Source: Phycisphaerales bacterium
Lineage (GTDB): Bacteria; Planctomycetota; Phycisphaerae; Phycisphaerales; UBA1924
Assembly (NCBI GenBank): GCA_016741915.1
Contig: JACVCS010000004.1
Coordinates: 1 to 64,000, forward strand
Direction: 5' to 3'
Length of the DNA: 64,000 nucleotides
The notes beneath the pieces are model-generated. The model ran no database searches, was not told the origin of the DNA, and saw only the letters and a program-made list of their open reading frames with translations. Below are positions 34,695 through 44,285 of this stretch, in pieces (within the stretch, counting starts at the first letter, position 1; the number at the start of each line of letters is the position of its first letter). A program made the translations under genes and the position numbers.

Positions 34695-36029
34695 TTACGG
34701 GCAGGCAAGGAAGAAGTTGTTGAAGAAGCAGTTGTAATCGCCCTCGTTGACCCCGTTGTTCACGCCCGCGTCGGGCGTTTCGCCAAACGGCGGCAGCGGA
34801 TCACCATTATCAAAGGCGATATCGCTCCAGTTCGCCCTGATAAAGAACCCGTTGATGAACGCGTTGTAGTCGCCCTCGTTCACACCGGTGTTGCTGCGGA
34901 AGCTCGCACACGGGCCCATCGGATCGCCCGCGTCGTCACCCACGTCCGCGGGTGAACACGGCGCATTGCGAACCTCACGCTCCGCCGCCGGTCGCATGAG
35001 GTTGACCATCGTGATCACGTCGGCGCTGGCGGAAAGGTCCGTCGCCACGCAGCCGACGATCTCGTCGTCGAAGTCGATCCAGCAGCTAAACCCGCGAGCC
35101 CCGGCCGCCAGCGCCCCGATCAGCCGCCCCTGTTCGTCGCGCTGGTCGAGCCACACCCCTACGCCGTAGTCGCTCACCCCGGGATAGGGCGTGCTCAACA
35201 CCGGCACACCCACCGGGCTCTGCCGCGTGAACATTGCGTTCACCGCGGATTCAGAGAGCACGCGCACGCCGTTGTGCACCCCGCCCTTGCGCAGCATCTC
35301 CATGAACCGTGCGAACTCCTCGGCGTTGCTCTCGCACCCGCCGGCGATCCGCGGGTTCGTCGCGCTGGAGATCACGTACCGCGTCTGCGTCATGCCCAGC
35401 GGGCCGGCGATCCGCTGCGCGTACAGATCGTTCCAGAGCAGACCCGAGGCGACCTCCGCCGCCGCCCCCGCCGCGTGCATCGATGCCCCGCCGTAGAGGA
35501 ACCCCTGCCCCGGTGCATACTGCAATGGCTGCCCCGCAATTTGGTTCGCCGCCTGCTGAAGCGTCAGGTTCGGGATGTTCACCGCCAGCGCGTTGGCGGG
35601 CAGGCCCGAGCTGTGCGAAAAGGCCTGCCCGACCGTGATACCCGCCTTGTCGCCCGTGAACGAAGGCAGATACACACTCAACGGCCGGTTCAATGAGAAC
35701 AAGCCCGCCGTGCTGTCGACCACCGACATGATCACCGCGCCGGAGATCGTTTTTGTCGCCGAGTCCGCCGCACCCACCCGTCCGACACTCCACGCGCCGA
35801 AGGCCCGCTGATAGACCACCCGCCCCTTGTGGATCAGCAGCAGCTCAAACCCCGGGATCGGAGCGCCGACCCCCTGCCCCTGCACCGCGGCATTCGCGAT
35901 CTGCGTCACCTCACAGAACGTCGGCTGGGCCGGCGCCGCCATCGTCGTGCCGCAGATGCACAGCAGAGCCGCACCCGCCGTCATCATCAGTCGACCACCA
36001 CACCTCCGACCGTTCGTTGTACCGATCAC
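34695..36029 (-). CDS. Secreted serine hydrolase (beta-lactamase class C fold) with dockerin-like repeats
   Basis: A 444-residue exported protein. GTG 36029 is chosen: GGAG (36037-36040) lies 7 nt upstream, and the product starts with a clean signal peptide (GRRCGGRLMMTAGAALLCICGTTMA, cleavage near APA). Longer forms from a TTG at 36116 lack this logic. The catalytic domain resembles the beta-lactamase/DD-peptidase/esterase family: SATK (S-x-x-K nucleophile motif), a FLYGGASMH segment at the Y-x-N position, and HSSGLPANAL. The usual Y-x-N is Y-G-G, so esterase or peptidase activity is more likely than drug hydrolysis. From Cys358 two dockerin-like repeats (SNTGVNEGDYNAFI, NNGVNEGDYNCFF) end in FFLACP, matching the collar proteins 6-9 kb away. 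Confidence 0.85.
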   Translation of the reverse strand: MIGTTNGRRCGGRLMMTAGAALLCICGTTMAAPAQPTFCEVTQIANAAVQGQGVGAPIPGFELLLIHKGRVVYQRAFGAWSVGRVGAADSATKTISGAVIMSVVDSTAGLFSLNRPLSVYLPSFTGDKAGITVGQAFSHSSGLPANALAVNIPNLTLQQAANQIAGQPLQYAPGQGFLYGGASMHAAGAAAEVASGLLWNDLYAQRIAGPLGMTQTRYVISSATNPRIAGGCESNAEEFARFMEMLRKGGVHNGVRVLSESAVNAMFTRQSPVGVPVLSTPYPGVSDYGVGVWLDQRDEQGRLIGALAAGARGFSCWIDFDDEIVGCVATDLSASADVITMVNLMRPAAEREVRNAPCSPADVGDDAGDPMGPCASFRSNTGVNEGDYNAFINGFFIRANWSDIAFDNGDPLPPFGETPDAGVNNGVNEGDYNCFFNNFFLACP

Positions 36030-36200
36030 GTCCGCTCTCCATTCGTCCGCCCGCGCCCGTGCGGCAATCAAACCGTTCACGCCCGTCGCACGATTCAACG
36101 GGACATGCCCGCCCAACGATTGACCAGTGAACGCATTGCAATCAATGAAACCGACCTCTTCAGGCCCGCGGGCGGCGTTTCTCGCCGGGCTTACCCAGAT

Positions 36201-37109
36201 TCAACCGAGCCCCACCACCTCGCGCAGCTCCTCGGTCATCTTCACCGCCGCGAGCGTCACCGCCTCGGTCCAGTGCTTGCCCGCGTGATCGCTCTGCCAA
36301 GCTTGGTCGTCATAGGCATAGATAATCGCCCGGCTCGAAGTCACCAGCACCCCCGAAGTCCCCGCTCGCTCGCCGTCCTTCATCCCCGAGCGCAGCATGA
36401 CGCGGATGTCGTCCTTGGTCCCGCCCTGCGCGCCGTACCCCGGGATCAGAAACACCTGGTCCTTCATCCGCGCCCGCAGTTCCGCCGCCTCGCTCGCTTG
36501 CGTCGCACCAACCACAGCGCCCACATCCGAGATTCCCCGGCTCGAAATCCACCCCGCGCCCAGCCGCGCCGTTTCATCCGCCATCATCTGCGCAACCGTC
36601 CGCCCGTCCTCCAGCATGGCCCGCTGGATGCGATCACCCTCCGGGTTGCTCGTCCGCACGAGCAAAAAGACCCCCATCCCCTGCTTCAAGAACGGCTCCG
36701 CAACCTCCACCCCCATGTACCCGCTCAGCGTTACCGCGTGCGCGCCGCTCTGCTTCGCCGCCGCGGCGTAATGCCCCGCCGTCAGCGCGATGTCCCCGCG
36801 TTTGGCATCCAGGATCACCGCCAGCCCCACATTCGCCGCGTGCGCCATCCGCGCGTGCATGATCTCCAGCCCGAGGGTCCCCAGCCGCTCAAAGCACGCC
36901 GACTGAAACTTTACCGCCGCCACCCGTCCCGCCACCGCGTTGATCACCCCGTGGCAGAACTCATCGACCGCGCTGACCGTCTCGCCCATCCGCTCCTTGA
37001 TCCCGCTCGGCAGTTTCTCCACCACCGGGTCAAGCCCAACGCACACCACCGAGCCCGTCGACTCCATCGCGCAGTGCAACCGCTCGGCAAAACGTATCTC
37101 GTGGACCAT
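36201..37109 (-). CDS. pyrF: Orotidine 5'-phosphate decarboxylase (type 2)
   Basis: A 302-residue enzyme for the last step of UMP synthesis. VCVGLDPVVEKLP opens the barrel, VKFQSACFE carries a substrate-binding lysine and VILDAKRGDIA is the catalytic D-x-K-R-x-D motif, in the arrangement of the longer type-2 enzymes. Near the C-terminus PGYGAQGGTKDD and SSRAIIYAY form the phosphate-binding region. ATG 37109 is chosen; a GTG at 37115, directly after AGGA, is also possible. It is divergent from the DUF971 gene with a 37-nt spacer, and no other pyrimidine gene is nearby. Confidence 0.93.
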   Translation of the reverse strand: MVHEIRFAERLHCAMESTGSVVCVGLDPVVEKLPSGIKERMGETVSAVDEFCHGVINAVAGRVAAVKFQSACFERLGTLGLEIMHARMAHAANVGLAVILDAKRGDIALTAGHYAAAAKQSGAHAVTLSGYMGVEVAEPFLKQGMGVFLLVRTSNPEGDRIQRAMLEDGRTVAQMMADETARLGAGWISSRGISDVGAVVGATQASEAAELRARMKDQVFLIPGYGAQGGTKDDIRVMLRSGMKDGERAGTSGVLVTSSRAIIYAYDDQAWQSDHAGKHWTEAVTLAAVKMTEELREVVGLG

Positions 37110-37146
37110 GTTCACGCCATCCTACGCCCCATACCCTTGCGGGCTC

Positions 37147-37518
37147 ATGCTCACCCCCTCCCACATCGACCTGAAAAAGGACCGTGGCTTAACCATCCAA
37201 TGGTCCGACGGCTCCACCAGTTACTACTCCATCGCCTACCTCCGCAAGATGTCCCCTTCAGCCGACGCCCGCGAGCTGCGCCAGCAAATGACCAAAAACC
37301 CGCTCACCGTCCTCCCCGCCTCCGCCTTCAAAAACGCCGGCCCGATCGTCGCCACCACCGCCGAACTCGTCGGCAACTACGCCCTCCGCATCACCTTCAG
37401 CGACGGACACTCCACCGGCATTTACTCCTGGGAGTACCTTCGGCAGATCGACCCGCGCAACGACGAACTCCGCGCCGAAGGCGGCCCGCCCGCCTCAGAA
37501 ACCACGAAGACACCCTGA
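37147..37518 (+). CDS. DUF971 domain protein
   Basis: A 123-residue protein with the DUF971 (GBBH-like N-terminal) fold: LTIQWSDGSTSYYSIAYLRKMSPSA, VGNYALRITFSDGHSTGIYSWEYLR. In gamma-butyrobetaine hydroxylases this domain binds zinc; stand-alone versions are widespread, occasionally fused to or beside Mrp-type Fe-S proteins, and their role is not settled. No cysteine cluster is visible here. The ATG at 37147 is 29 nt before recG, so cotranscription with recG is likely. Confidence 0.85.
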   Translation: MLTPSHIDLKKDRGLTIQWSDGSTSYYSIAYLRKMSPSADARELRQQMTKNPLTVLPASAFKNAGPIVATTAELVGNYALRITFSDGHSTGIYSWEYLRQIDPRNDELRAEGGPPASETTKTP

Positions 37519-37547
37519 CAAACCGCTCTCAGCCCTCACACTTTCCC

Positions 37548-39821
37548 GTGCCCAGCAAGCGACCAACGCCCGATGAGCCCCGCACGCCCGCTCAGGCACC
37601 GCATCTGCCTCTGAGCGCGCCGCTGACCGAACTCAAAGGTGTCGGCCCGCGCCTCGCCTCCGCCCTGAACAAGCTCGGGGTGAAGAACATCGCCCAGCTC
37701 GTCGCCTACCTCCCCATGCGCCACGAGCGCCAAGAGGCCGAGGCGCCGATCGATCAACTCAAGCCCGAGAGCATCGTCTGCACCCGCGGGCTCGTCAGCG
37801 CCACACGCATCGCCGCCCGAGGTTCACGCCCGCGCTTCGAGGCCGTGCTCGTCGACGACACCGGTCGGCTCGATCTCATCTGGTTCAACGGGCTCTACCT
37901 CCGCGACAAGATCCACGTGGGCATGAAGCTCCGCGTGCAGGGCAAGGCCAAGCGTTTCGGGCCCGGCGGCTCATCCCTCCAGATCGTCAACCCACGCCAC
38001 GAGTTCATCGCCGACACCGCCGAGTCCGAGCCCGCGCCGCGCACCGCGCGCCTCCGCCCGGTCTACCCCGCCAGCGAGGACATCTCGACACTGCAGATCG
38101 AGAAGGCCGTGATCGCCGCCCTTGACCCTGCGCTGGCGCAGATCACCGACCACCTCAGCGACGACTACCGCGCCAAGCGCGAACTCATCGAGCTCACCAG
38201 CGCCTACCGCGCCATCCACACGCCCGCGACGCAGGAGCAGGCCGACGAAGGCCGCCGCCGTCTGGCGTACGACGAACTGCTGCTGCTGCTGCTCGCGGTT
38301 CGCCTGAAGCGTGCCCAGCGATTGGCACGCAGCGAGTCCCCGACACTCAAGCTCACCCCCGCCATCGACAAGGCCATCCGCGCCCGCCTGCCCTTCACGC
38401 TCACCGGCGCGCAAGACTCCGCCATCGCCCAGATCGTCAGCGACCTTGCCCGCGCGCAACCCATGAACCGACTCGTGCAGGGCGACGTGGGCTCGGGCAA
38501 AACCGCCGTGGCGGTCTACGCGATGCTCCTGGCGGTTGCCAACAAGCACCAATCCGCCTTGATGGCCCCCACCGAGCTCCTCGCCGAGCAGCACTTCGCC
38601 TCCATCTCGCGCATGCTCGCCTCCGCGAATGTGCGCACGCTCCTGCTCACCGGCTCGCTCTCCGCGCCGCAGCGCGCCGAGGCGCTCCGCGCCATCGCCG
38701 CGGGCGAGGTCGACATCGTCGTCGGCACCCACGCCCTGCTCACCCACCGCGTCCGCTTCAACTCCCTCGCGCTCGCCATCGTGGACGAACAGCACCGCTT
38801 CGGCGTCCACCAGCGCGCAACCCTCCGCACCAAGGGCACCGACGACGCGGACAACGACACGCCCCTCAAGCCCGGCGAAAAAGCCCTCACCCCGCACACC
38901 CTCGTCATGACCGCCACGCCCATCCCCCGCACGCTGGCGATGACCATCTTCGGCGATCTCGACGTCTCCACCATCGATCAGCTCCCGCCGGGACGCAAGA
39001 AAGTCACCACCCGCGTCGTCGCCCCGCCGTTACGCCAAGAGGTCTACGACTTCATCGCCCAGCGCGTTGCCAAAGGCGAACAGGCCTTCATCGTCGCGCC
39101 CGCCATCGACGCGAAAAACCCCGATCCAGACGCCGACCTCTTCGACCCGCGGAGCGAACTCGAGCACGACGCCCCCGAGAAATCCACCGCCACTCCCGCC
39201 GCACCGCCCGTGCCGATCCGCTCCGTCGCGCAGATCGCCAGCGACCTGAAACACTCCGCCCTCAAATCCGCCCGCATCGGCATCGTCCACGGCCAGCTCC
39301 ACCCCGCCGACCGCGCCCGCATCATGGACGACTTCCGCCAGCACCGCCTCGACGTCCTCATCGCCACCACCGTCATCGAAGTGGGTGTCGATATCCCCAA
39401 TGCCACCGTCATGGTCGTCGAAGATGCCGAACGCTTCGGACTCGCGCAGCTCCACCAGCTCCGCGGCCGGGTCGGTCGCGGCACCAAGCCCGGCGTCTGC
39501 GTCCTCATCGGCGCACCCGTCACCGACACCGCCGACCAACGCCTCCGCGCCATCGCCAAACTCGCCGACGGCTTCAAACTCGCCGAGCGCGATCTCGAAA
39601 TCCGCGGCTTCGGCGACGTCGTGGGCATCCGCCAATCGGGCATGCCCCCTTTTCGAGTGGTCAACCTCGCCTCCGACCTCGACCTGCTCAACCTCGCGCG
39701 CCGAGATGCCATCGACCTCATCGATCATGACCCGCCTCTCGATAACCCCCAGCACGCACTGCTCAAACGCCGCCTGCTGAAAGCCCACGCCAAGTGGCTG
39801 GGCATCGCCGACGTGAGCTGA
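37548..39821 (+). CDS. recG: ATP-dependent DNA helicase RecG
   Basis: A 757-residue branched-DNA translocase that reverses stalled forks and processes recombination intermediates. GTG 37548 is the first start before the conserved region, whose wedge domain begins LTELKGVGPRLASALNKLGV and contains an OB fold (VLVDDTGRLDLIWFNGLYL). Helicase motifs: GDVGSGKTAVA (Walker A), PTELLAEQHF, VDEQHRFGVHQR (motif II), MTATPIPRTLAMT, IATTVIEVGVDIPNATV and HQLRGRVGRG. A stretch near residues 515-570 (PDADLFDPRSELEHDAPEK) is a low-complexity insert between motifs IV and V. Cotranscription with the DUF971 gene is likely. The open frame continues upstream for 1.7 kb without start logic and is ignored. Confidence 0.94.
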   Translation: MPSKRPTPDEPRTPAQAPHLPLSAPLTELKGVGPRLASALNKLGVKNIAQLVAYLPMRHERQEAEAPIDQLKPESIVCTRGLVSATRIAARGSRPRFEAVLVDDTGRLDLIWFNGLYLRDKIHVGMKLRVQGKAKRFGPGGSSLQIVNPRHEFIADTAESEPAPRTARLRPVYPASEDISTLQIEKAVIAALDPALAQITDHLSDDYRAKRELIELTSAYRAIHTPATQEQADEGRRRLAYDELLLLLLAVRLKRAQRLARSESPTLKLTPAIDKAIRARLPFTLTGAQDSAIAQIVSDLARAQPMNRLVQGDVGSGKTAVAVYAMLLAVANKHQSALMAPTELLAEQHFASISRMLASANVRTLLLTGSLSAPQRAEALRAIAAGEVDIVVGTHALLTHRVRFNSLALAIVDEQHRFGVHQRATLRTKGTDDADNDTPLKPGEKALTPHTLVMTATPIPRTLAMTIFGDLDVSTIDQLPPGRKKVTTRVVAPPLRQEVYDFIAQRVAKGEQAFIVAPAIDAKNPDPDADLFDPRSELEHDAPEKSTATPAAPPVPIRSVAQIASDLKHSALKSARIGIVHGQLHPADRARIMDDFRQHRLDVLIATTVIEVGVDIPNATVMVVEDAERFGLAQLHQLRGRVGRGTKPGVCVLIGAPVTDTADQRLRAIAKLADGFKLAERDLEIRGFGDVVGIRQSGMPPFRVVNLASDLDLLNLARRDAIDLIDHDPPLDNPQHALLKRRLLKAHAKWLGIADVS

Positions 39822-39838
39822 TCTCCGTCCCACCCGCG

Positions 39839-39882
39839 CTCGGCCCACACTCGGCCCACATTCGGCAACCACTCGGCCCACC
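39839..39882. repeat. Four tandem 11-bp repeats after recG
   Basis: CTCGGCCCACA is repeated at 39839 and 39850, then TTCGGCAACCA at 39861 and CTCGGCCCACC at 39872, head to tail with period 11. The array starts 18 nt after the recG stop and precedes the amidohydrolase start at 39965. Confidence 0.75.
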
Positions 39883-39964
39883 GCCGCGAACCATCCCGCA
39901 CACCTCCCGCACTCCAGCACGGGTTTCCCCGATCCGACCACGCACTTTTCGGTACACTGCCCGG

Positions 39965-42900
39965 ATGCTCGACGCATCCGCTCGTCGTACCCCGCGCCGC
40001 ACCTTCCGTGGGCTGCTGGGTCTTCCGCTTTCCGTCCTTTCCCTGGCCCTGCTCACCGGTCTGCTGGTGACCAGTCTGCCCCGCGCGCTGCGTGCGCAGC
40101 CCGCTTCGCAGCAGAGCCTGCCGCCGGCCAACCGCGTGGGCCTGAACAGCAGCGTGGACTTTGCCGCGATCACCAACGCCACCGTCCACACCGCCCCGGG
40201 CAAGACGCTCAAGCGCGCAACCGTGGTGGTCAAAGACGGCAAGATCCTCTCCGTCCTCTCCACCAAGGACGGCGAGCTCGACCCGCCCGCACCCCCCGCG
40301 GGCGCACGCGTCTATGACGCCGAGGGCTTGCACGTCTACGCGGGGTTCATCGATCCGTGCGTCGAGGTTGATTCGCCCCGTCCGGATCCGGACCTGAAGG
40401 GTTCGCACTGGTCGGCGAAGGTCATGCCGCAGCGCCGCGCTCTCGACGGCCGCGGCATCGACGAAGGCACCGCCAAGCAGCTTCGCGCTCAGGGCTTCAC
40501 AACCGCGGTGATCTCGCCCCGAGGCGGGATCTTCAAGGGCCGATCCGCGGCCGTCTCGCTCGCCAGCCCCGCAACCGACCCCGCTCTGCCACGCCCCGAG
40601 GCGTACCGCGACAACGTCTATCACAGCGTAGAGATGGAAGTCGGCGGTGCCCAGGGCGCGCAAGGCCGCTGGCCCAGCTACCCCGACTCACAGATGGGCG
40701 CCATCGCGCTGATCCGCCAGACGCTCATCGACGCCGACTGGCTCGCCTCGGGCGCTAGCACCACGGAGCGCGCCGCACAGACCGGCGGCAGCAACCCCAA
40801 CGAATCCCCCGCCGTCGCCGTCGCCTCGCTGAACATCGCCGGCCCGCTGATGCTCAGCGCCGACGACGAGCTGGAAGTCCTCCGCGTGGTCAAGATCGCC
40901 CGCGAGTTCAACCGATCGGCCATCGTGCTGGGATCGGGGCTGGAGTTCCGCCGCCTCAACGCGGTTGTCGAATCGCTGAAGCCGATCGTGCGGAAGAACC
41001 CGAGCGAAGGCGTCGATCAACCGGCTATCCCGCTCGTGCTGCCCTTGAACTTCCCCGAGAAGCCGCGTGCGAACACCATCGGCGAAGCCGAGGACCTCTC
41101 GCTGCGCGACCTGATGACTTGGGAGCAGGCGCCGACGAACCCGCGCCGCCTGCACGCGATGGGCGTGAACATCAGCCTCACCACCGCGAAGCTCAAGGAC
41201 CGCTCACGCTTCCTGAGCAACCTGCGCGAAGCCGTGCGCCACGGCCTGCCCGAAGAGGCCGCCCTCGCGATGATCACCACCAACCCCGCGGCCCTGACGG
41301 GCCTCTCGAATCAACTCGCCACCATCGAGCCCGGCAAGCGCGCCAGCCTCACCATCACCGACGGGCCTCTATTCAGCAAGAAGACCAAGCTCCGCGAGGT
41401 GTGGGTGGACGGGCAGCGCAGCGAGCTTTCGCCCGCACCTTCAAAGCTGGAGGGCACGTACGACCTGACCATCACCCCCGCGCCGAGCGAGTCCGGGCCT
41501 TACACGATGGTCATCGACAAGGACAACGCCATCACGATCCGCCGACCGGCACCGGTCAAGGCCGACGAAGCCAAGCCCGACGCGAAGGAAGCAGACGCGA
41601 AGGACAAGCCCGCCGAGCCCGCGAAGCCCGAAGAACCGGCCAAGCCCGAAGCGCCCGCGAAGCCTGATGCGCCAAAGTTCCTCAGTGCCAAGGCCCGCAA
41701 TGTGCAGCTCTTCGATAACCGCGTCTCGTTCATCTTCGACAGCGAGCCGCTGGGCAACGCGGCGATCGTGACGATGTCGGGGTTGATCGACCTGCCCGCG
41801 GGCGCGACGACGATCAACACGAAGCAGCAGCGCAATCTCCGCATGTCAGGTCAGGGGACGCGTGACGCTTCGCAGCGGTTCACATGGGTCGCGGTGCGGA
41901 CGGGCGATGTCCCCAAGCCCGAGAAATCGCCAGCAGCCAAGCCCGCGAAGGCCGAAGCGAAAGCCGACGCCAAGCCCGAAGCCGCCGCCGAAGCCAAACC
42001 GGAAGCCAAGCCCGAAGCCAAAGCCGACATCGTCACCGGCACCTGGTCGTGCACTGCGGAGGTGCCCGGGCTCGGTCAGCCCATCAACGCCACGCTCAAA
42101 CTCAAGCTCGATGGCACCAGCGTCACGGGCTCCGCAACCGCGCCCGACGGCACACACCCGATCACCGCGGGCACGTTCGACCCCGCGAACAAAGCCTTGG
42201 TGCTGACCATCACCCCCGCTGACGGCCGGCCGCAGGCACGGGCCGAGCTAACCATCGATGGCGACAGCATCACCGGCACAGTCGCCGCGGCGGAGATGAA
42301 GTTCGCCCTCAAGGGCGAGCGCGACACAAGCACCGAAACCGCCAAGACCAGCGACGAGGACAAGGACGAAGCGCCGGAGGTTCCCGAAACGCTGCCGGGG
42401 CTGCCATTCGGACCTTTCGCGATCACCGCGGAGGCCCGCGCAAAGGCGACCCCGACGGTGCTGGTGATCACCAACGCCACCATCTGGACCAGCGCGGGCG
42501 ACGGCATCATCGAGAACGCCACCCTCATCGCCCGCAACGGGCGCATCGAGATGGTCGGCAAGGCCATCACCCCGCCCACACCCCCCAAGGGTGAAGAAGC
42601 CTCATGGCTCATCATCGACGCCAAGGGCAAGCATGTCACGCCGGGGCTTATCGACGCCCACTCGCACACGGGCATCTCACGCGGCGTCAACGAGGGCGGG
42701 CAGGCTGTCACGGCCGAGGTTCGCATCCAGGACGTCACCAACCCCGATACCGTCAACTGGTACCGCCAGCTCGCCGGCGGCATCACGTGCGTGCTCAACC
42801 TGCACGGCTCGGCAAACTCCATCGGCGGTCAGTCGCAGGTCAACAAGCTCCGCTGGGGTTGTGCGCACCCAGACGACATGCACGTGAAAGAAGCGCCCCC

Positions 42901-44155
42901 GGGGATCAAGTTCGCGCTGGGCGAGAACCCCAAGAGCGCCAACTGGTCGGGCGAAGGCACCAACTACCCGCAGACCCGCATGGGCGTCGAGGCGCAGATC
43001 CGCGACCGCTTCATCGCCGCTCGTGAATACGCCCGTTCATTCGCGGCGTACGACGAAGCGATCGCCCGCATCAACATGCTCAAGATCGCCCCCGACGAAC
43101 AGCAGCGCCGCATCCGCGAGTTGAACAGGCCGCACCGCGATCTGGAGCTCGACGCGCTGGTGGAGATCCTGCAGGGCAAGCGGCTGATCCACTGCCACTC
43201 GTACCGCCAGGACGAGATCCTCATGCTCGCGCGGCTCTCCGCGGAGTTTGGCTTCAAGCTGGGCACCTATCAGCACATTCTCGAAGGGTACAAAGTCGCT
43301 GATATCGTGCGTGATTCGTCCATCGGGGCCAGCGGCTTCTCCGACTGGTGGGGGTACAAGGTCGAGGTGCAGGACGCCATCCCGCAGGCCTTCCCGATCA
43401 TGCACGAGCAGGGCGTGGTCGTCAGCTACAACAGCGACTCGGACGAAATGGCCCGGCGCATGAACGCGGAGGCCGCCAAGGGCGTGAAGTACGCGCTCCT
43501 GCCCGACGGCAAGCGCACGGTCACGCCCGCGCAGGCGCTGCAGTGGGTTACCATCAACCCCGCGAAGCAACTGAAGATCGACCACCTCACCGGCAGCCTG
43601 GAAGTCGGCAAGCAGGCGGACATCGTCATCTGGTCCGCCGACCCGCTGTCGGCCTTTGCCCACGCGGAGCAGACCTTTGTCGAAGGTGTTCGGCTCTTCT
43701 CCATCGACGACGACAAGGCCCTTCAGGAAGAGAACGCCCGCACGCGTGCGCGGATCCTCAAGAAGATCCTGAAGGACGGGCCGACGAAGAAGCCCGCCGC
43801 GAAGGACGCAAAGGACTCGAAGGACAGCAAGGACGCAAAGCCCGCAACGCCGGGCGCGCCGGCAACCGAGCCCAAGAAGCCGACGAACCAGATGCTCGCC
43901 AGCGAACTTGAAGCAGAGATGCGTGCGGAGGGCTTGCTGAACGATCGCGGCGAGGCGATGTCGCTGGGCGATTCCGCGATCGACTCGCCACGTGCGGGCG
44001 GGCGTCGGCCGCTGCTGAGCACGATGCTGAAGGACGCGGAGGTCGTTGCCCGCCGCGAGCATTACCTCGAACTGATCCGCCGGGGCATCGACCCGGAGAA
44101 CTCGCGCGGGGGCCAATGCGGGTGCGAGATCTACAACCTCATTCATCGGCGGTGA
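39965..44155 (+). CDS. Large exported protein with two amidohydrolase domains
   Basis: A 1396-residue protein. The leader PRRTFRGLLGLPLSVLSLALLTGLL has RR-x-F ahead of a hydrophobic core, compatible with Tat export. Domain 1 (about 55-500; ITNATVHTAPGKTLKRATVVVKDGKI) has the amidohydrolase frame, but the metal site reads GFIDPCVEVDS instead of D-x-H-x-H. Lys/Ala/Pro/Glu-rich linkers (~530-570, 655-690) flank a beta-rich middle region. Domain 2 (about 833-1250; ITNATIWTSAGDGIIENATLI) keeps the ligands: GLIDAHSHTG, IHCHSYRQDE, TYQHILEG and YNSDSDEMARRMN. It resembles imidazolonepropionase-like amidohydrolases of unknown substrate. Another amidohydrolase-like gene follows 130 nt later. Cofactor loading before Tat export would fit a metalloenzyme. 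Confidence 0.85.
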   Translation: MLDASARRTPRRTFRGLLGLPLSVLSLALLTGLLVTSLPRALRAQPASQQSLPPANRVGLNSSVDFAAITNATVHTAPGKTLKRATVVVKDGKILSVLSTKDGELDPPAPPAGARVYDAEGLHVYAGFIDPCVEVDSPRPDPDLKGSHWSAKVMPQRRALDGRGIDEGTAKQLRAQGFTTAVISPRGGIFKGRSAAVSLASPATDPALPRPEAYRDNVYHSVEMEVGGAQGAQGRWPSYPDSQMGAIALIRQTLIDADWLASGASTTERAAQTGGSNPNESPAVAVASLNIAGPLMLSADDELEVLRVVKIAREFNRSAIVLGSGLEFRRLNAVVESLKPIVRKNPSEGVDQPAIPLVLPLNFPEKPRANTIGEAEDLSLRDLMTWEQAPTNPRRLHAMGVNISLTTAKLKDRSRFLSNLREAVRHGLPEEAALAMITTNPAALTGLSNQLATIEPGKRASLTITDGPLFSKKTKLREVWVDGQRSELSPAPSKLEGTYDLTITPAPSESGPYTMVIDKDNAITIRRPAPVKADEAKPDAKEADAKDKPAEPAKPEEPAKPEAPAKPDAPKFLSAKARNVQLFDNRVSFIFDSEPLGNAAIVTMSGLIDLPAGATTINTKQQRNLRMSGQGTRDASQRFTWVAVRTGDVPKPEKSPAAKPAKAEAKADAKPEAAAEAKPEAKPEAKADIVTGTWSCTAEVPGLGQPINATLKLKLDGTSVTGSATAPDGTHPITAGTFDPANKALVLTITPADGRPQARAELTIDGDSITGTVAAAEMKFALKGERDTSTETAKTSDEDKDEAPEVPETLPGLPFGPFAITAEARAKATPTVLVITNATIWTSAGDGIIENATLIARNGRIEMVGKAITPPTPPKGEEASWLIIDAKGKHVTPGLIDAHSHTGISRGVNEGGQAVTAEVRIQDVTNPDTVNWYRQLAGGITCVLNLHGSANSIGGQSQVNKLRWGCAHPDDMHVKEAPPGIKFALGENPKSANWSGEGTNYPQTRMGVEAQIRDRFIAAREYARSFAAYDEAIARINMLKIAPDEQQRRIRELNRPHRDLELDALVEILQGKRLIHCHSYRQDEILMLARLSAEFGFKLGTYQHILEGYKVADIVRDSSIGASGFSDWWGYKVEVQDAIPQAFPIMHEQGVVVSYNSDSDEMARRMNAEAAKGVKYALLPDGKRTVTPAQALQWVTINPAKQLKIDHLTGSLEVGKQADIVIWSADPLSAFAHAEQTFVEGVRLFSIDDDKALQEENARTRARILKKILKDGPTKKPAAKDAKDSKDSKDAKPATPGAPATEPKKPTNQMLASELEAEMRAEGLLNDRGEAMSLGDSAIDSPRAGGRRPLLSTMLKDAEVVARREHYLELIRRGIDPENSRGGQCGCEIYNLIHRR

Positions 44156-44285
44156 TGGCTGATCTGGTGGCTCGGCTTTCCAGAGCCGTGCTCCGACCTT
44201 TGACTTCACATTCATCAAAAACCCGTCCGTTTCGATCCGTCCTCTCGATCCTGAACCTGATGACCGTGCCTTGCTGAGACTTGCC

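Noticed and set aside
35829-37547. Upstream extension of the recG reading frame
   Set aside because: It is antisense to the serine hydrolase and pyrF genes, His/Arg/Pro-rich, and lacks any conserved feature.
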